From an uncultured Ruminococcus sp. (GTDB taxonomy: Bacteria > Bacillota > Clostridia > Lachnospirales > Lachnospiraceae), in contig UQKK01000008.1 of the NCBI GenBank assembly GCA_900541505.1, positions 47,700-111,699 of the forward strand: a stretch of 64,000 bases of DNA, written 5' to 3'. This document shows positions 54,322 through 63,008 of this stretch, in pieces. The position numbers and the translations under genes are program-made. The notes beneath the pieces were generated by a model. It saw nothing but the letters and a program-made list of their open reading frames with translations. It made no database searches and was not told the origin of the DNA. Each line of letters begins with the position of its first letter. Positions within the stretch are counted from its first letter, which is position 1.

Positions 54322-54358
54322 AAAATCACCTCCGTATCCAAGATATGAAGGTGATTTT
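54322..54358 (-). promoter_or_regulatory. Hairpin that includes the ribosome site of the LysM-GH18 gene
   Basis: On the minus strand AAAATCACCTTC can pair with GGAGGTGATTTT across 13 bases. The right arm is the full Shine-Dalgarno sequence and runs into TTTTTTG, where TTG is the start codon. The same structure would act as a terminator for the upstream MATE gene or block ribosome access. Confidence 0.65.
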
Positions 54359-54384
54359 CTGATTATGCTCCTGAAGTGGAAGTC

Positions 54385-55764
54385 TCAAATTTCCACTTTT
54401 TTGTTCGGCATCGCAGCAAGTGCTTTTCTAAACCGTACCGCAAACAGAATCGCCGTAAATGTCACCGCAAACATGTCTGCCACCGGCTCCGCCAAGTATA
54501 CCGCCATTGTCTGGTTGGATTTCCATATCATTGGAAGAATGTAAATCAGGGGAAGCAGAAGAACAAACTTTCTCATGACGGCGACTACGATTGCCTCCTT
54601 CGCTTTTCCCAACGCATTGAACGTCATCTGGCATGCCATCTGGATTCCGAATAATACCATCACCGCCATGTAGACTCGCAGCGCTGTCCTCGTAAACTCC
54701 ACCAATTCTCTGTCTGAGGTAAACATTGCCGCAAATACCTGCGGAAAGAGCATGACACAGAGCCACAGCACTGCCGCATAGCACATACTTGTCTTTAACA
54801 AAAGCTTGAACGCCGCTTTCACACGCTTCTTATTGCCCGCGCCATAATTATAGCTGATGATGGGCTGCGCTCCCTGTCCGAGCCCCTGCATGGGGAGCAT
54901 GGCGAACTGCATGACGCTGGTCAGAATCGTCATGGCGCCCACGGCGATATCCCCGCCGTATTTCAAAAGAGAGGAGTTAAAGCATACAGAGATGACACTC
55001 TCGCTCGCCTGCATAACGAAAGTGGCAGCTCCCAGCGCCAGACAGGGAAGAATAACCTTTGCCTCCAATTTTAAATTTTTTCCTCTTATCTTCAAAAATG
55101 TCCGTTTTCCGAACAGAAAATACAATACCCATGTACAGGAAATTGCCTGGGAGAGAATCGTTGCCAGCGCCGCGCCCTGCTCGTTCATCTTCAGTCCGAA
55201 AATAAATACCGGGTCCAGTATGATATTGGTCACCGCACCGATGAGTACGGAGAGCATTCCCGTCTTTGCAAATCCCTGCGCCGTGATAAATGCGTTCATC
55301 CCCAAGGTGAGCTGTACGAAAATCGTTCCCAGTGCATAGATATTCATATAATTCACCGCATAGGAAATGGTATTTTTGCTGGCGCCGAATGCCAGCAACA
55401 GGTCCCGGTTCCACAAAAGGAGTATAATTGTCAGCACGACCGAGATAAGAATTTGGGTCATAAAGCAGTTCCCCAGTATCTTTTCTGCCTCCTTTGGTTC
55501 CTTTTTCCCCATATAAATAGACGCCCTCGGCGAACCGCCGTATCCCACCAGCGCCGCAAACGCCGATACCACCATAATAAGCGGCATACACACGCCCACC
55601 CCGGTCAGCGCTTTCGCCCCAATCTCCGGGATATGCCCGATATAAATCCGGTCTACGATATTGTACAGCATGTTGATAAGCTGTGCCGCCACCGTGGGAA
55701 ACGCAAGCTTCGCCAGAAGCTTTCCCACCGGTTCTTTTTCCAGAAAATCCTTCTCTTTATCCAT
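54385..55764 (-). CDS. MATE-family efflux transporter
   Basis: A 459-residue, 12-helix cation-coupled exporter of the MATE (DinF/MepA-like) family. It begins with FLEKEPVGKLLAKLAFPT and has the VDRIYIGHIPEIGAKALTGVG segment. The ATG at 55764 has GGGAGGAG upstream; the longer open frame overlaps marR. It overlaps marR by 8 bases and is thus co-expressed with its likely regulator. Substrate unknown. Confidence 0.93.
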   Translation of the reverse strand: MDKEKDFLEKEPVGKLLAKLAFPTVAAQLINMLYNIVDRIYIGHIPEIGAKALTGVGVCMPLIMVVSAFAALVGYGGSPRASIYMGKKEPKEAEKILGNCFMTQILISVVLTIILLLWNRDLLLAFGASKNTISYAVNYMNIYALGTIFVQLTLGMNAFITAQGFAKTGMLSVLIGAVTNIILDPVFIFGLKMNEQGAALATILSQAISCTWVLYFLFGKRTFLKIRGKNLKLEAKVILPCLALGAATFVMQASESVISVCFNSSLLKYGGDIAVGAMTILTSVMQFAMLPMQGLGQGAQPIISYNYGAGNKKRVKAAFKLLLKTSMCYAAVLWLCVMLFPQVFAAMFTSDRELVEFTRTALRVYMAVMVLFGIQMACQMTFNALGKAKEAIVVAVMRKFVLLLPLIYILPMIWKSNQTMAVYLAEPVADMFAVTFTAILFAVRFRKALAAMPNKKVEI

Positions 55765-56206
55765 CTGTCTCCTCCCTTTCCGCTGATTGGACATTCTTAA
55801 GAATCCTGTTGTTATATTCCATATACCTTGCAATCTCTTCCCTGCTGAATCCGGAAAAAATCTGTCTCCAGTATGCTGCCTGGACTTGTTCGATGCTATC
55901 CAAAAGAGGCGCCGCCTCTGAACGCATGTGCAGATGGATAATTCTCCTGTCATTCCTGTCCTGAGCACGCTCCAGCAGCCCTTTCTGGATGAGCGATTCC
56001 ACCGCCTTGGACACACAGCCCTTCGAAAGCATACGGTATTCCGCAATCTCCATCGCCGTGTCCTTGCTCGGATTGTGCTGCAGGAAACTCATGATGTCCG
56101 TCTCCGTAGAAGTCAGCTTATACTGCCTGGCGACCTGACTTAACATTCCCTCATACAGCTTTATAATTTTCCGTATCCGAACCCAGTACTCTGTTCCCTG
56201 ATACAT
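55757..56206 (-). CDS. MarR-family transcriptional regulator
   Basis: A 149-residue winged-helix regulator. The recognition region runs through TSTETDIMSFLQHNPSKD and MLSKGCVSKAVESLIQKGLL, and the wing is RAQDRNDRRIIHLHM. The ATG at 56206 has AAAGGAG upstream. It is the first gene of a marR-MATE operon and most likely represses its own promoter until a ligand binds. Confidence 0.93.
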   Translation of the reverse strand: MYQGTEYWVRIRKIIKLYEGMLSQVARQYKLTSTETDIMSFLQHNPSKDTAMEIAEYRMLSKGCVSKAVESLIQKGLLERAQDRNDRRIIHLHMRSEAAPLLDSIEQVQAAYWRQIFSGFSREEIARYMEYNNRILKNVQSAEREETDG

Positions 56207-56280
56207 AAAACATCTCCTTTCCCGGATACAAAAGGCTGTCGGCATTGCCTTAACTTTCTGCTAGCCCCGATATCCGAAAT

Positions 56281-56313
56281 TAGTTTCTTCATAAACCTTT
56301 TACCAGAAAACTA
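56281..56313. promoter_or_regulatory. Possible MarR operator
   Basis: TAGTTTCT (56281-56288) is mirrored by AGAAAACTA (56305-56313), with one extra A. It lies directly downstream of the marR -10 box, where a bound repressor would block transcription. Inference from position and symmetry only. Confidence 0.4.
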
Positions 56314-56340
56314 TTATACACTTCCTTTCGGCTCTGTCAA
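56313..56340 (-). promoter_or_regulatory. Promoter of the marR-MATE operon
   Basis: Minus strand TTGACA (56340-56335), 16-base spacer, TATAAT (56318-56313). Confidence 0.88.
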
Positions 56341-56381
56341 CCCTTATCGCTGCACTCCAAAAGCAGAAGCTCTTTAAGGCA

Positions 56382-56398
56382 CTATTGCATGACAATAG
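56382..56398. promoter_or_regulatory. Palindrome upstream of the second MATE gene
   Basis: CTATTG CATGA CAATAG is a perfect 6 bp inverted repeat about 13 bases upstream of the -35 box of the plus-strand MATE gene, a typical place for a regulator site. No regulator is assigned. Confidence 0.4.
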
Positions 56399-56410
56399 CG
56401 GCGTTCTCTT

Positions 56411-56439
56411 TAGACAAATCCTCAAAAGAAGTTTATAAT
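56411..56439 (+). promoter_or_regulatory. Promoter of the second MATE gene
   Basis: TAGACA (56411-56416), 17-base spacer, TATAAT (56434-56439). Confidence 0.82.
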
Positions 56440-56507
56440 ATATGTATACGTCGGCGCCTCATCGCCCGTCGCCATGATTTTTGAAATGTCAGGAGGTCCC
56501 TTTTCCT

Positions 56508-57872
56508 ATGCCCGATAATGAAAAAACAATCCTTTTTGAGCAGACACCCATCCCTAAGGCTGTCTTAAAACTTGCAGTGCCCACCATTTTAAGTTCCCTT
56601 GTCATGGTTCTTTACAACCTTGCGGACACTTATTTTGTCGGCATGCTCAATGACCCGGTGGAAAATGCCGCCGTCACCCTCGCCGCACCTCTTTTGCTCG
56701 CCTTCAACGCAGTCAATAACCTGTTCGGCGTGGGCAGTTCCAGTATGATGAGCCGCGCGCTGGGCCGCAAAGACTACGACACTGTAAGCAAAAGTTCTGC
56801 TTTCGGCTTCTACTGCGCCCTTATCTGCGGTATCGCCTTCTCTTTGCTGTACACCGTTTTTCACCAGCCCCTTCTCTCCATCCTCGGAGCGAACGCTGAG
56901 ACCTTTCAGGCGACTGCCGCCTATGCCAAATGGACCGTCTCTTTCGGCGCTGCCCCGGCAATCCTAAACGTGGTACTCGCCTATCTGGTGCGCTCGGAAG
57001 GCGCTGCTCTGCACGCCAGTGTAGGAACCATGAGCGGGTGTCTTTTAAATATCGTTCTGGACCCGGTTTTCATCCTCCCCTGGGGTCTGAATATGGGCGC
57101 GGAAGGCGCGGGGTGCGCAACCTTCCTCTCCAACTGCGTCGCCTGCCTGTATTTCTTCATCCTTTTGTACGCAAAAAGAAAGAATACCTTTGTGTGCATC
57201 CACCCGCGTATGTTCCGCTTTAATAAGGAAATCGTCATCGGTGTCTGTACCGTCGGTATCCCTGCTTCCATCCAGAATCTTCTGAATGTGACCGGTATGT
57301 CTGTATTAAATAATTTTACTTCTGCTTTCGGCTCGGATGCTGTCGCTGCCATGGGAATCACCCAGAAGGTCAACATGGTTCCCATGTACATTGCCATGGG
57401 ACTCTCACAGGGTATCATGCCTCTGGTAAGCTACAATTTCGCCAGCAAAAATATCCGCCGCATGAAGAGTACCGTCCTCTTCTCTGCCCGCATCGCGGTT
57501 TCCTTCCTCATTGTTGTGGCAGTCGGCTACTATATCGGGGCAGACTCTCTTATCCGGCTGTTCATGGAGAACAAGCAGATTATTGAATACGGCTCCCATT
57601 TCCTGCATGGGTTCTGCATAGGTCTCCCCTTCCTCTGCATTGATTTTCTCGCCGTGGGCGTATTCCAGGCGACAGGGATGGGAAAAGAGGCATTCCTCTT
57701 CGCTGTTCTTCGGAAGATTGTATTGGAGATTCCGGCGCTCTTCCTGTTAAACCTTCTCTTTCCTCTCTACGGACTTGCCTACGCCCAATTCACCGCGGAG
57801 CTCATCTTAGCGGCAGCGGCAGTCATCGTACTCTGCCGGCTGTTTCAGAAACTGGAGAAAGAAGTCTGTTAA
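56508..57872 (+). CDS. MATE-family efflux transporter
   Basis: A 454-residue MATE exporter with twelve predicted helices and family segments LYNLADTYFVGML and AAMGITQKVNMVPMYIAMGL. AGGAGG lies 11 bases before the ATG at 56508. It is divergent from the marR-MATE operon and only distantly similar to that exporter, so the two are probably not a recent duplication. Substrate unknown. Confidence 0.93.
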   Translation: MPDNEKTILFEQTPIPKAVLKLAVPTILSSLVMVLYNLADTYFVGMLNDPVENAAVTLAAPLLLAFNAVNNLFGVGSSSMMSRALGRKDYDTVSKSSAFGFYCALICGIAFSLLYTVFHQPLLSILGANAETFQATAAYAKWTVSFGAAPAILNVVLAYLVRSEGAALHASVGTMSGCLLNIVLDPVFILPWGLNMGAEGAGCATFLSNCVACLYFFILLYAKRKNTFVCIHPRMFRFNKEIVIGVCTVGIPASIQNLLNVTGMSVLNNFTSAFGSDAVAAMGITQKVNMVPMYIAMGLSQGIMPLVSYNFASKNIRRMKSTVLFSARIAVSFLIVVAVGYYIGADSLIRLFMENKQIIEYGSHFLHGFCIGLPFLCIDFLAVGVFQATGMGKEAFLFAVLRKIVLEIPALFLLNLLFPLYGLAYAQFTAELILAAAAVIVLCRLFQKLEKEVC

Positions 57873-57880
57873 ACAAAAGA

Positions 57881-57920
57881 CCCGCCAAAGCTATTTTCCG
57901 TGCTTTTGCGGGCCTTTTAT
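57881..57920. terminator. Bidirectional terminator between MATE and queA
   Basis: CCCGCCAAAGC pairs with GCTTTTGCGGG (57902-57912) with one mismatch. CCTTTTATT follows on the plus strand and TCTTTTGTTT on the minus strand, so it can end both convergent transcripts. Confidence 0.8.
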
Positions 57921-57931
57921 TCTCGCTTTTT

Positions 57932-58957
57932 CTATTTTATAAACATCGCATCCCCAAATGAGAAGAACCGGTATCGCTCTTTCACCGCCTCCTCATATGC
58001 CGCCAGAACATGTTCTTTGCCTGCCAATGCGGACACCAACATAATCAAAGTAGACTCCGGCAGATGGAAATTGGTAATCAGGCAGTCCAGCACTTTGAAC
58101 TGATATCCCGGATAGATGAAGATATCTGTCCAGCCGCTGCATGGTCTGATATGTCCGTCCTGTTCGGCCGCGGATTCGATAGTCCGGCAGCTCGTCGTAC
58201 CTACACAGATGATACGTCCGCCGTTTTCTTTTGCGCGGTTTATCTTCTCCGCCGCCTCTGCATCAATCATGTAAAATTCCGAGTGCATGTGGTGATTCTC
58301 TACATCATCCACCTTCACCGGGCGAAATGTCCCAAGTCCCACGTGGAGGGTGACTCTGGCGATGTCCACACCTTTTTTTTCAATCTCTTTTAAGAGCTGC
58401 GGCGTAAAGTGCAGCCCCGCGGTGGGAGCCGCTGCCGAACCTTCATGGGCGGCGTACACCGTATTGTATCGGTCTTTTTCCTTTAGCTGATGGGTGATGT
58501 AGGGAGGAAGGGGCATCTGTCCGAGTCTGTCTAAGATTTCCTCAAAAATCCCCTCATATTCAAAACGGATGAGGCGGTTTCCCTCCTCCACGATATCCAC
58601 CACTTCGCCGACTAAAAGCCCGCCGCCAAAAGATATCCTTGTTCCCGGTTTCGCCTTGCGCCCCGGTTTGACGAGTGTCTCCCATACATCATTCTCGCCC
58701 CGTTTTAGAAGCAGCACCTCTATCTTTGCCCCGGTCTCTTCTTTCTCGCCAATCAGTCTGGCAGGAATGACCTTTGTATCATTAATAACGAGGCAGTCTC
58801 CCGGATTTAAAAATCCGGTAATTTCTTTAAATATATGGTGCTCTGTCCTGCCCGTCTCTTTGTCCAGCACAAGCAGCCTGGAGCCGGAGCGGTCTTCTAA
58901 CGGGTCCTGGGCAATCAACTGGGGCGGCAGTTCATAGTAAAAATCACTTGTCTTCAT
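57932..58957 (-). CDS. queA: S-adenosylmethionine:tRNA ribosyltransferase-isomerase
   Basis: A 341-residue enzyme adding the epoxycyclopentane precursor of queuosine to tRNA. Motifs: FYYELPPQLIAQDPLEDR at the start, VINDTKVIPARL, PTAGLHFTPQLL and ITNFHLPESTLIMLVSA. It follows pheT by 30 bases and is likely the last gene of the pheS-pheT-queA operon. Confidence 0.96.
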   Translation of the reverse strand: MKTSDFYYELPPQLIAQDPLEDRSGSRLLVLDKETGRTEHHIFKEITGFLNPGDCLVINDTKVIPARLIGEKEETGAKIEVLLLKRGENDVWETLVKPGRKAKPGTRISFGGGLLVGEVVDIVEEGNRLIRFEYEGIFEEILDRLGQMPLPPYITHQLKEKDRYNTVYAAHEGSAAAPTAGLHFTPQLLKEIEKKGVDIARVTLHVGLGTFRPVKVDDVENHHMHSEFYMIDAEAAEKINRAKENGGRIICVGTTSCRTIESAAEQDGHIRPCSGWTDIFIYPGYQFKVLDCLITNFHLPESTLIMLVSALAGKEHVLAAYEEAVKERYRFFSFGDAMFIK

Positions 58958-58987
58958 GTATCTGATTCCTTTCCTGTCCCCGCAGGT

Positions 58988-61408
58988 TTACTGGCGCAGT
59001 TCAATTCCCAGTTCTTCGAGTCCTTTCAGGATTTTCTTCATCGCTGCAGAGACCTCTGCCTCCTCCAGCGTCTTATCCTTCGCGCGGAAGACGATGGAAT
59101 ACGCCACAGATTTGAACCCTTCCTTAATCTGGGAACCCTCATACAGGTCAAAGAGCTTGTAGCTCTCCAGATATGCTCCGCCTTTCTTGGCAATGACTTC
59201 CTCAATCTGTCCCGCCAGAACTGCTTTCGGCACGACCATACTGATATCCCTTGTCACAGCCGGGTACTTCGCAATTCCTGTGTACTTTCTGTCAAAGGTT
59301 GCAAATTCCAGAATCTCCGGCATATCAATGACAGCAATGTAAGCGCGCTCTCCGATTCCGTAGGTATCCAGCACCTCCGGGTGTACCTCGCCCAAGTATC
59401 CTACCACCTTGCCGCCATAACGGATTTCTGCCTGGCGTCCCGGATGCAGATACGGTTTTCCCGCATTGGGGTCATATGTTTCTTTCTCTTTCATGCCGAT
59501 TTTCTCGAAAAATTCTTCCACAACGCCCTTCATGCTGAAGAAGTCGCCTTCTCCGTACATTCCCAGCGTAAACTGCATCCGCTCCTCCGGGAGCTCCGTC
59601 AGCGGAAGCTGTTTTGGCAGATAAATATTTCCCAGCTCATAGAGACGTACATTTTTATTTCTGCGGTTGTAGTTGGTCGCAAGGGAGGTCAGCATCCCGT
59701 TTAAGGATGTGGTTCTCATAATACTGTAGTCCTCGCCCAGCGGGTTCATAATCTCCACCGTCTTGCGCAGCGGAGAGTCCGCAGGGATGAGGAGCTTATC
59801 AAACACCTTCGGGCTTTCAAAGGAGTAAGTCATGCCCTGGCTGAAACCGCAGAATTCCGCGATATCTCTCGCCACCTGCTCAATACGCAGCTTGTAGGAC
59901 AGTTTTCCGGTGGTCGCCTCTCCCTTTGGAAGGGTCGTTGGAATATTGTCATATCCGTAGAATCTCGCCACTTCCTCCGCAAGGTCCGCCAGACGGAATA
60001 AATCATGACGGAAGGTGGGAGCGATGACTTCCTTCGCCTGGGCATCGTAGTCCAGACCAATCTTCTCAAAGTATCCGAGCATCTCTGCCTCCGGGATGTC
60101 CGTGCCCAGCATGTCATTGATTTTCTGCGCGTCAAACGGCACTCTCACAGGCTCTTTCTTCTTTCCGTACACATCTACCATGCCGCCGACCACTTCTCCT
60201 GCGCCCATCTCTTCCACGAGCTGGCAGGCGCGGTCAATTGCCGCCTGTGCATTGTTGGGGTCCAGACCTTTTTCAAACTTTCCGGACGCGTCCGTACGCA
60301 GTCCCACACGCTTGCTGGATTTACGGATATTTACCCCGTCAAAACATGCCGCCTCGAAGAGCATCGTTTTTACATTGTCTGTAATCATGGAGTTTTCACC
60401 GCCCATGATTCCTGCCAGTCCAATCGCCTTCTCTCCGTCGCATATCATCAGCACGTCCTCATCCAGTTTTCTCTCCTGTCCGTCCAGTGTTACGAAGGTC
60501 TCTCCGTTTTTCGCTGTTTTGACAATAATCTGGCGTCCTGCTATGGTATCCAGGTCATAGGCGTGCATGGGCTGTCCATATTCTTCCATCACATAGTTTG
60601 TGATATCTACCAGGTTGTTGATTGGACGGATTCCCACGGAAGCCAGTCTCCTCTGCATCCATTTCGGTGAAGGTCCAATCTTGATATTTTTTACTACCCT
60701 CGCACAGTAACGCGGGCAGAGCTCTGTATTTTCCACAGAAACCTTAATATAATCGTTCACGTCCTCGCTGTTGCCTGTCTCTGTCACAACCGGAGGTTTA
60801 AATTCTTTTCTGAAGGTGGCTGCCGCTTCTCTGGCGATACCGATGACGCTGAAGCAGTCCACACGGTTGGATGTCACCTCGTACTCGAAAATGACATCGT
60901 CAAGCCCCAGAGCCTTTACCGCGCTCTCCCCGACAACCGCATCTTCCGGGAAAATGTAGATACCATACTCCGGCGCTTCCGGGTACATATCGCGGGTAGA
61001 ACCCAGCTCCTCGATGGAACACATCATACCGCAGCTCTCCACACCGCGCAACTTTCCTTTTTTAATCTTGATTCCGCCTGCCACTTTCTGCCCCGGCTCG
61101 TGTCCGCCTGCCACACGACCGCCGTCCAGTACCACCGGCACCTTGTCTCCCTCTTTGACATTGGGCGCACCTGTCACAATCTGCACGGTCTCTGTGCCGA
61201 TATTCACCTGACAGATAATGAGTTTATCCGCATCCGGATGTTTCTCAATCTTGTCAATCTGGCCGATGACAATCTGGTCCAAATCCGCATCCATTTTCTC
61301 AAAACCTTCTACCTTTGTTCCGGAGAGTGTCATCGCATCCGTATACTCCTGCGCCGTCACATCCAAATCCGGGACATATGCTTTTATCCATGATAATGAA
61401 GTATTCAT
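58988..61408 (-). CDS. pheT: Phenylalanyl-tRNA synthetase beta subunit
   Basis: An 806-residue subunit with an N-terminal tRNA-binding OB domain (about 40-155), B3/B4 editing domain, B5 domain, the core domain and the C-terminal FDX-ACB domain that binds the anticodon stem. The length is normal for bacteria. It follows pheS by 32 bases and ends 30 bases before queA. Confidence 0.97.
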   Translation of the reverse strand: MNTSLSWIKAYVPDLDVTAQEYTDAMTLSGTKVEGFEKMDADLDQIVIGQIDKIEKHPDADKLIICQVNIGTETVQIVTGAPNVKEGDKVPVVLDGGRVAGGHEPGQKVAGGIKIKKGKLRGVESCGMMCSIEELGSTRDMYPEAPEYGIYIFPEDAVVGESAVKALGLDDVIFEYEVTSNRVDCFSVIGIAREAAATFRKEFKPPVVTETGNSEDVNDYIKVSVENTELCPRYCARVVKNIKIGPSPKWMQRRLASVGIRPINNLVDITNYVMEEYGQPMHAYDLDTIAGRQIIVKTAKNGETFVTLDGQERKLDEDVLMICDGEKAIGLAGIMGGENSMITDNVKTMLFEAACFDGVNIRKSSKRVGLRTDASGKFEKGLDPNNAQAAIDRACQLVEEMGAGEVVGGMVDVYGKKKEPVRVPFDAQKINDMLGTDIPEAEMLGYFEKIGLDYDAQAKEVIAPTFRHDLFRLADLAEEVARFYGYDNIPTTLPKGEATTGKLSYKLRIEQVARDIAEFCGFSQGMTYSFESPKVFDKLLIPADSPLRKTVEIMNPLGEDYSIMRTTSLNGMLTSLATNYNRRNKNVRLYELGNIYLPKQLPLTELPEERMQFTLGMYGEGDFFSMKGVVEEFFEKIGMKEKETYDPNAGKPYLHPGRQAEIRYGGKVVGYLGEVHPEVLDTYGIGERAYIAVIDMPEILEFATFDRKYTGIAKYPAVTRDISMVVPKAVLAGQIEEVIAKKGGAYLESYKLFDLYEGSQIKEGFKSVAYSIVFRAKDKTLEEAEVSAAMKKILKGLEELGIELRQ

Positions 61409-61440
61409 AATTCCAAATCCTTTCTGTTTGTTTTCTTTTC

Positions 61441-62460
61441 TTAGAACTGTTTGAGGAAACGGATGTCATTCTCATACAGCAGTCTCATGTCATCTATCTC
61501 GTATTTCAGAAGCGCGATTCTCTCCAGTCCTACACCAAACGCGAATCCATTGTATTCCTCCGGGTCAATGCCGCACATTTCCAGCACATGGGGATGTACC
61601 ATACCGCAGCCTAAAATCTCTATCCAGCCGGAGCCTTTACAGAAACGGCATCCCTTACCGCCGCATTTGAAGCAGCTCACGTCCACCTCCGCGCTGGGCT
61701 CTGTGAATGGGAAGTGATGAGGACGGAACTTGGTCTTTGTCTCCGGTCCGAACAATTCCTTGGCGAAAACTTCCAGTGTTCCCTTCAAATCCGCGAAGGA
61801 AATATTTTTGTCAATCACAAGTCCTTCTATCTGGTGGAAGGACGGTGAGTGGGTCGCATCCACCTCGTCGGAACGGAACACCCTTCCCGGCGCAATCATA
61901 CGGATGGGGAGTTTCCCCTGCTCCATCACACGCGCCTGAACCGGGGATGTCTGGGTACGCAGCACAATCTCTTTATTGATGTAGAAGGTATCCTGCTCAT
62001 CCTTTGCCGGATGGTCCGCCGGGATATTGAGCTTCTCGAAGTTGTACAGGTCGTACTCTACTTCCGGTCCTTCCACAACCTCGTATCCCATACCGATAAA
62101 GATACGCTCCACTTCCTCCAGGGCGATGGTGTTGGGATGTCTGTGTCCCACACTGTTCTTCTTTGACGGAAGCGTCACGTCGATAACCTCTTTTTTCAGT
62201 TTCGCCTCACGGATTGCCTTCTCCATCTTCTTTTTGGACTCTTCCATGAGATTTTCAATCTGCGCTCTCGTTTCATTGACGAGCTGTCCCACCTTCGGTC
62301 TGTCCTGGGGCGCCACATCTTTCATTCCTTTTAAGACTGCGGTGAGCTCCCCTTTCTTTCCCAGGAACTTCACGCGCACATCATTTAATTTTTCCGGCAC
62401 ATCTGCCGCCTGAATCTGGGCGATTGCCTCAGCCTTAATCTGCTCCAGTTTTTCTTTCAT
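61441..62460 (-). CDS. pheS: Phenylalanyl-tRNA synthetase alpha subunit
   Basis: A 339-residue class II catalytic subunit. It has an N-terminal coiled coil, motif 2 around RVFRSDEVDATHSPSFHQ, and motif 3 in GFAFGVGLERIALLKY. A four-cysteine cluster (CFKCGGKGCRFCKGSG) is present as in many Gram-positive PheS. The ATG at 62460 has AAAGGAG at good spacing and gives the usual N-terminus. A T-box leader controls it. Confidence 0.97.
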   Translation of the reverse strand: MKEKLEQIKAEAIAQIQAADVPEKLNDVRVKFLGKKGELTAVLKGMKDVAPQDRPKVGQLVNETRAQIENLMEESKKKMEKAIREAKLKKEVIDVTLPSKKNSVGHRHPNTIALEEVERIFIGMGYEVVEGPEVEYDLYNFEKLNIPADHPAKDEQDTFYINKEIVLRTQTSPVQARVMEQGKLPIRMIAPGRVFRSDEVDATHSPSFHQIEGLVIDKNISFADLKGTLEVFAKELFGPETKTKFRPHHFPFTEPSAEVDVSCFKCGGKGCRFCKGSGWIEILGCGMVHPHVLEMCGIDPEEYNGFAFGVGLERIALLKYEIDDMRLLYENDIRFLKQF

Positions 62461-62507
62461 TTTCTTTCTCCTTTCATCCATTTCAAGCCGCCGCAAAGTG
62501 GGCAAAC

Positions 62508-62571
62508 CCACCCGGAGGGCTTTTTTGTTCTAACAGAAAGTCCTTTGGACTTTTTTTATAGAACAAAAAAA
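62508..62571. repeat. Hairpin element, copy 2 (pheS leader)
   Basis: On the plus strand CCCACCCGGAGGG is followed by C, then an inverted repeat with outer arms TTTTTTGTTCTA and TAGAACAAAAAA and an inner AAAGTCC/GGACTTT stem. As in copy 1, its A-run forms the U-tract of an attenuator terminator on the minus strand. The two copies share head, arm pattern and placement, but differ in the inner stem. Confidence 0.75.
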
Positions 62572-62599
62572 GACTTCAATCCCTCAAAGGGACGAAGTC
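62564..62599 (-). terminator. T-box terminator of pheST
   Basis: Minus-strand GACTTCGTCCC pairs with GGGATTGAAGTC (loop near TTTGA), then TTTTTTT. It is the terminator half of the T-box switch. Confidence 0.9.
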
Positions 62600-62962
62600 A
62601 TCAATCGCGGTACCACCCTAATTCCCGCTGCTTATGCAGCGGACACTCTTGTTTGTGTAACGTACAACCTACGGCACTTTCTACTCACAAAATTCCTTCA
62701 AACCTTCAGAACATCCTTGCATCCTGTCTGCTTATAAGAAATCCTTTTCAAAAATGCAGCTTGCGTGGGAAATTCGATTGCCATCTGAACTAAAGAAAAC
62801 TTACAGCCGGTGATTTTCTCTCTCTGATAGAAAATGGTTCTCTACTTTACACGTTCATCGCTTTTCTCTGTTTATGCTGAAACCTTGCCTTCTCTGTAAA
62901 AGAGCCTACACAGTCGATGAAGAGAGGGTACGGTCTCTTACGCCGTCAGACGGCGAAATCAC
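62564..62962 (-). promoter_or_regulatory. T-box leader of pheS-pheT-queA
   Basis: The leader carries the T-box core GGGTGGTACCGCG (62619-62607), which pairs with the uncharged tRNA 3-prime end, followed by the terminator above. Upstream stems and an AGTAGAAAGTG-type segment are present. Uncharged tRNA(Phe) would favour antitermination. The specifier codon was not fixed with confidence; a UUC lies in GTTTTCTTTAG in the upstream part. Confidence 0.9.
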
Positions 62963-62968
62963 TCTTAC

Positions 62969-62996
62969 ATTTTAACATAAGGTTTTCGTTTGTCAA
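62969..62996 (-). promoter_or_regulatory. Promoter of the pheST operon
   Basis: Minus strand TTGACA (62996-62991), 16-base spacer, TAAAAT (62974-62969). The box lies 13 bases past the end of the yihY-type gene, with no terminator seen between them. Confidence 0.82.
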
Positions 62997-63008
62997 GAAA
63001 TTTCTTCC

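Noticed and set aside
55765..56046. N-terminal extension of the first MATE gene
   Set aside because: The extension overlaps marR in another frame and has no membrane features; the ATG at 55764 has a good ribosome site.
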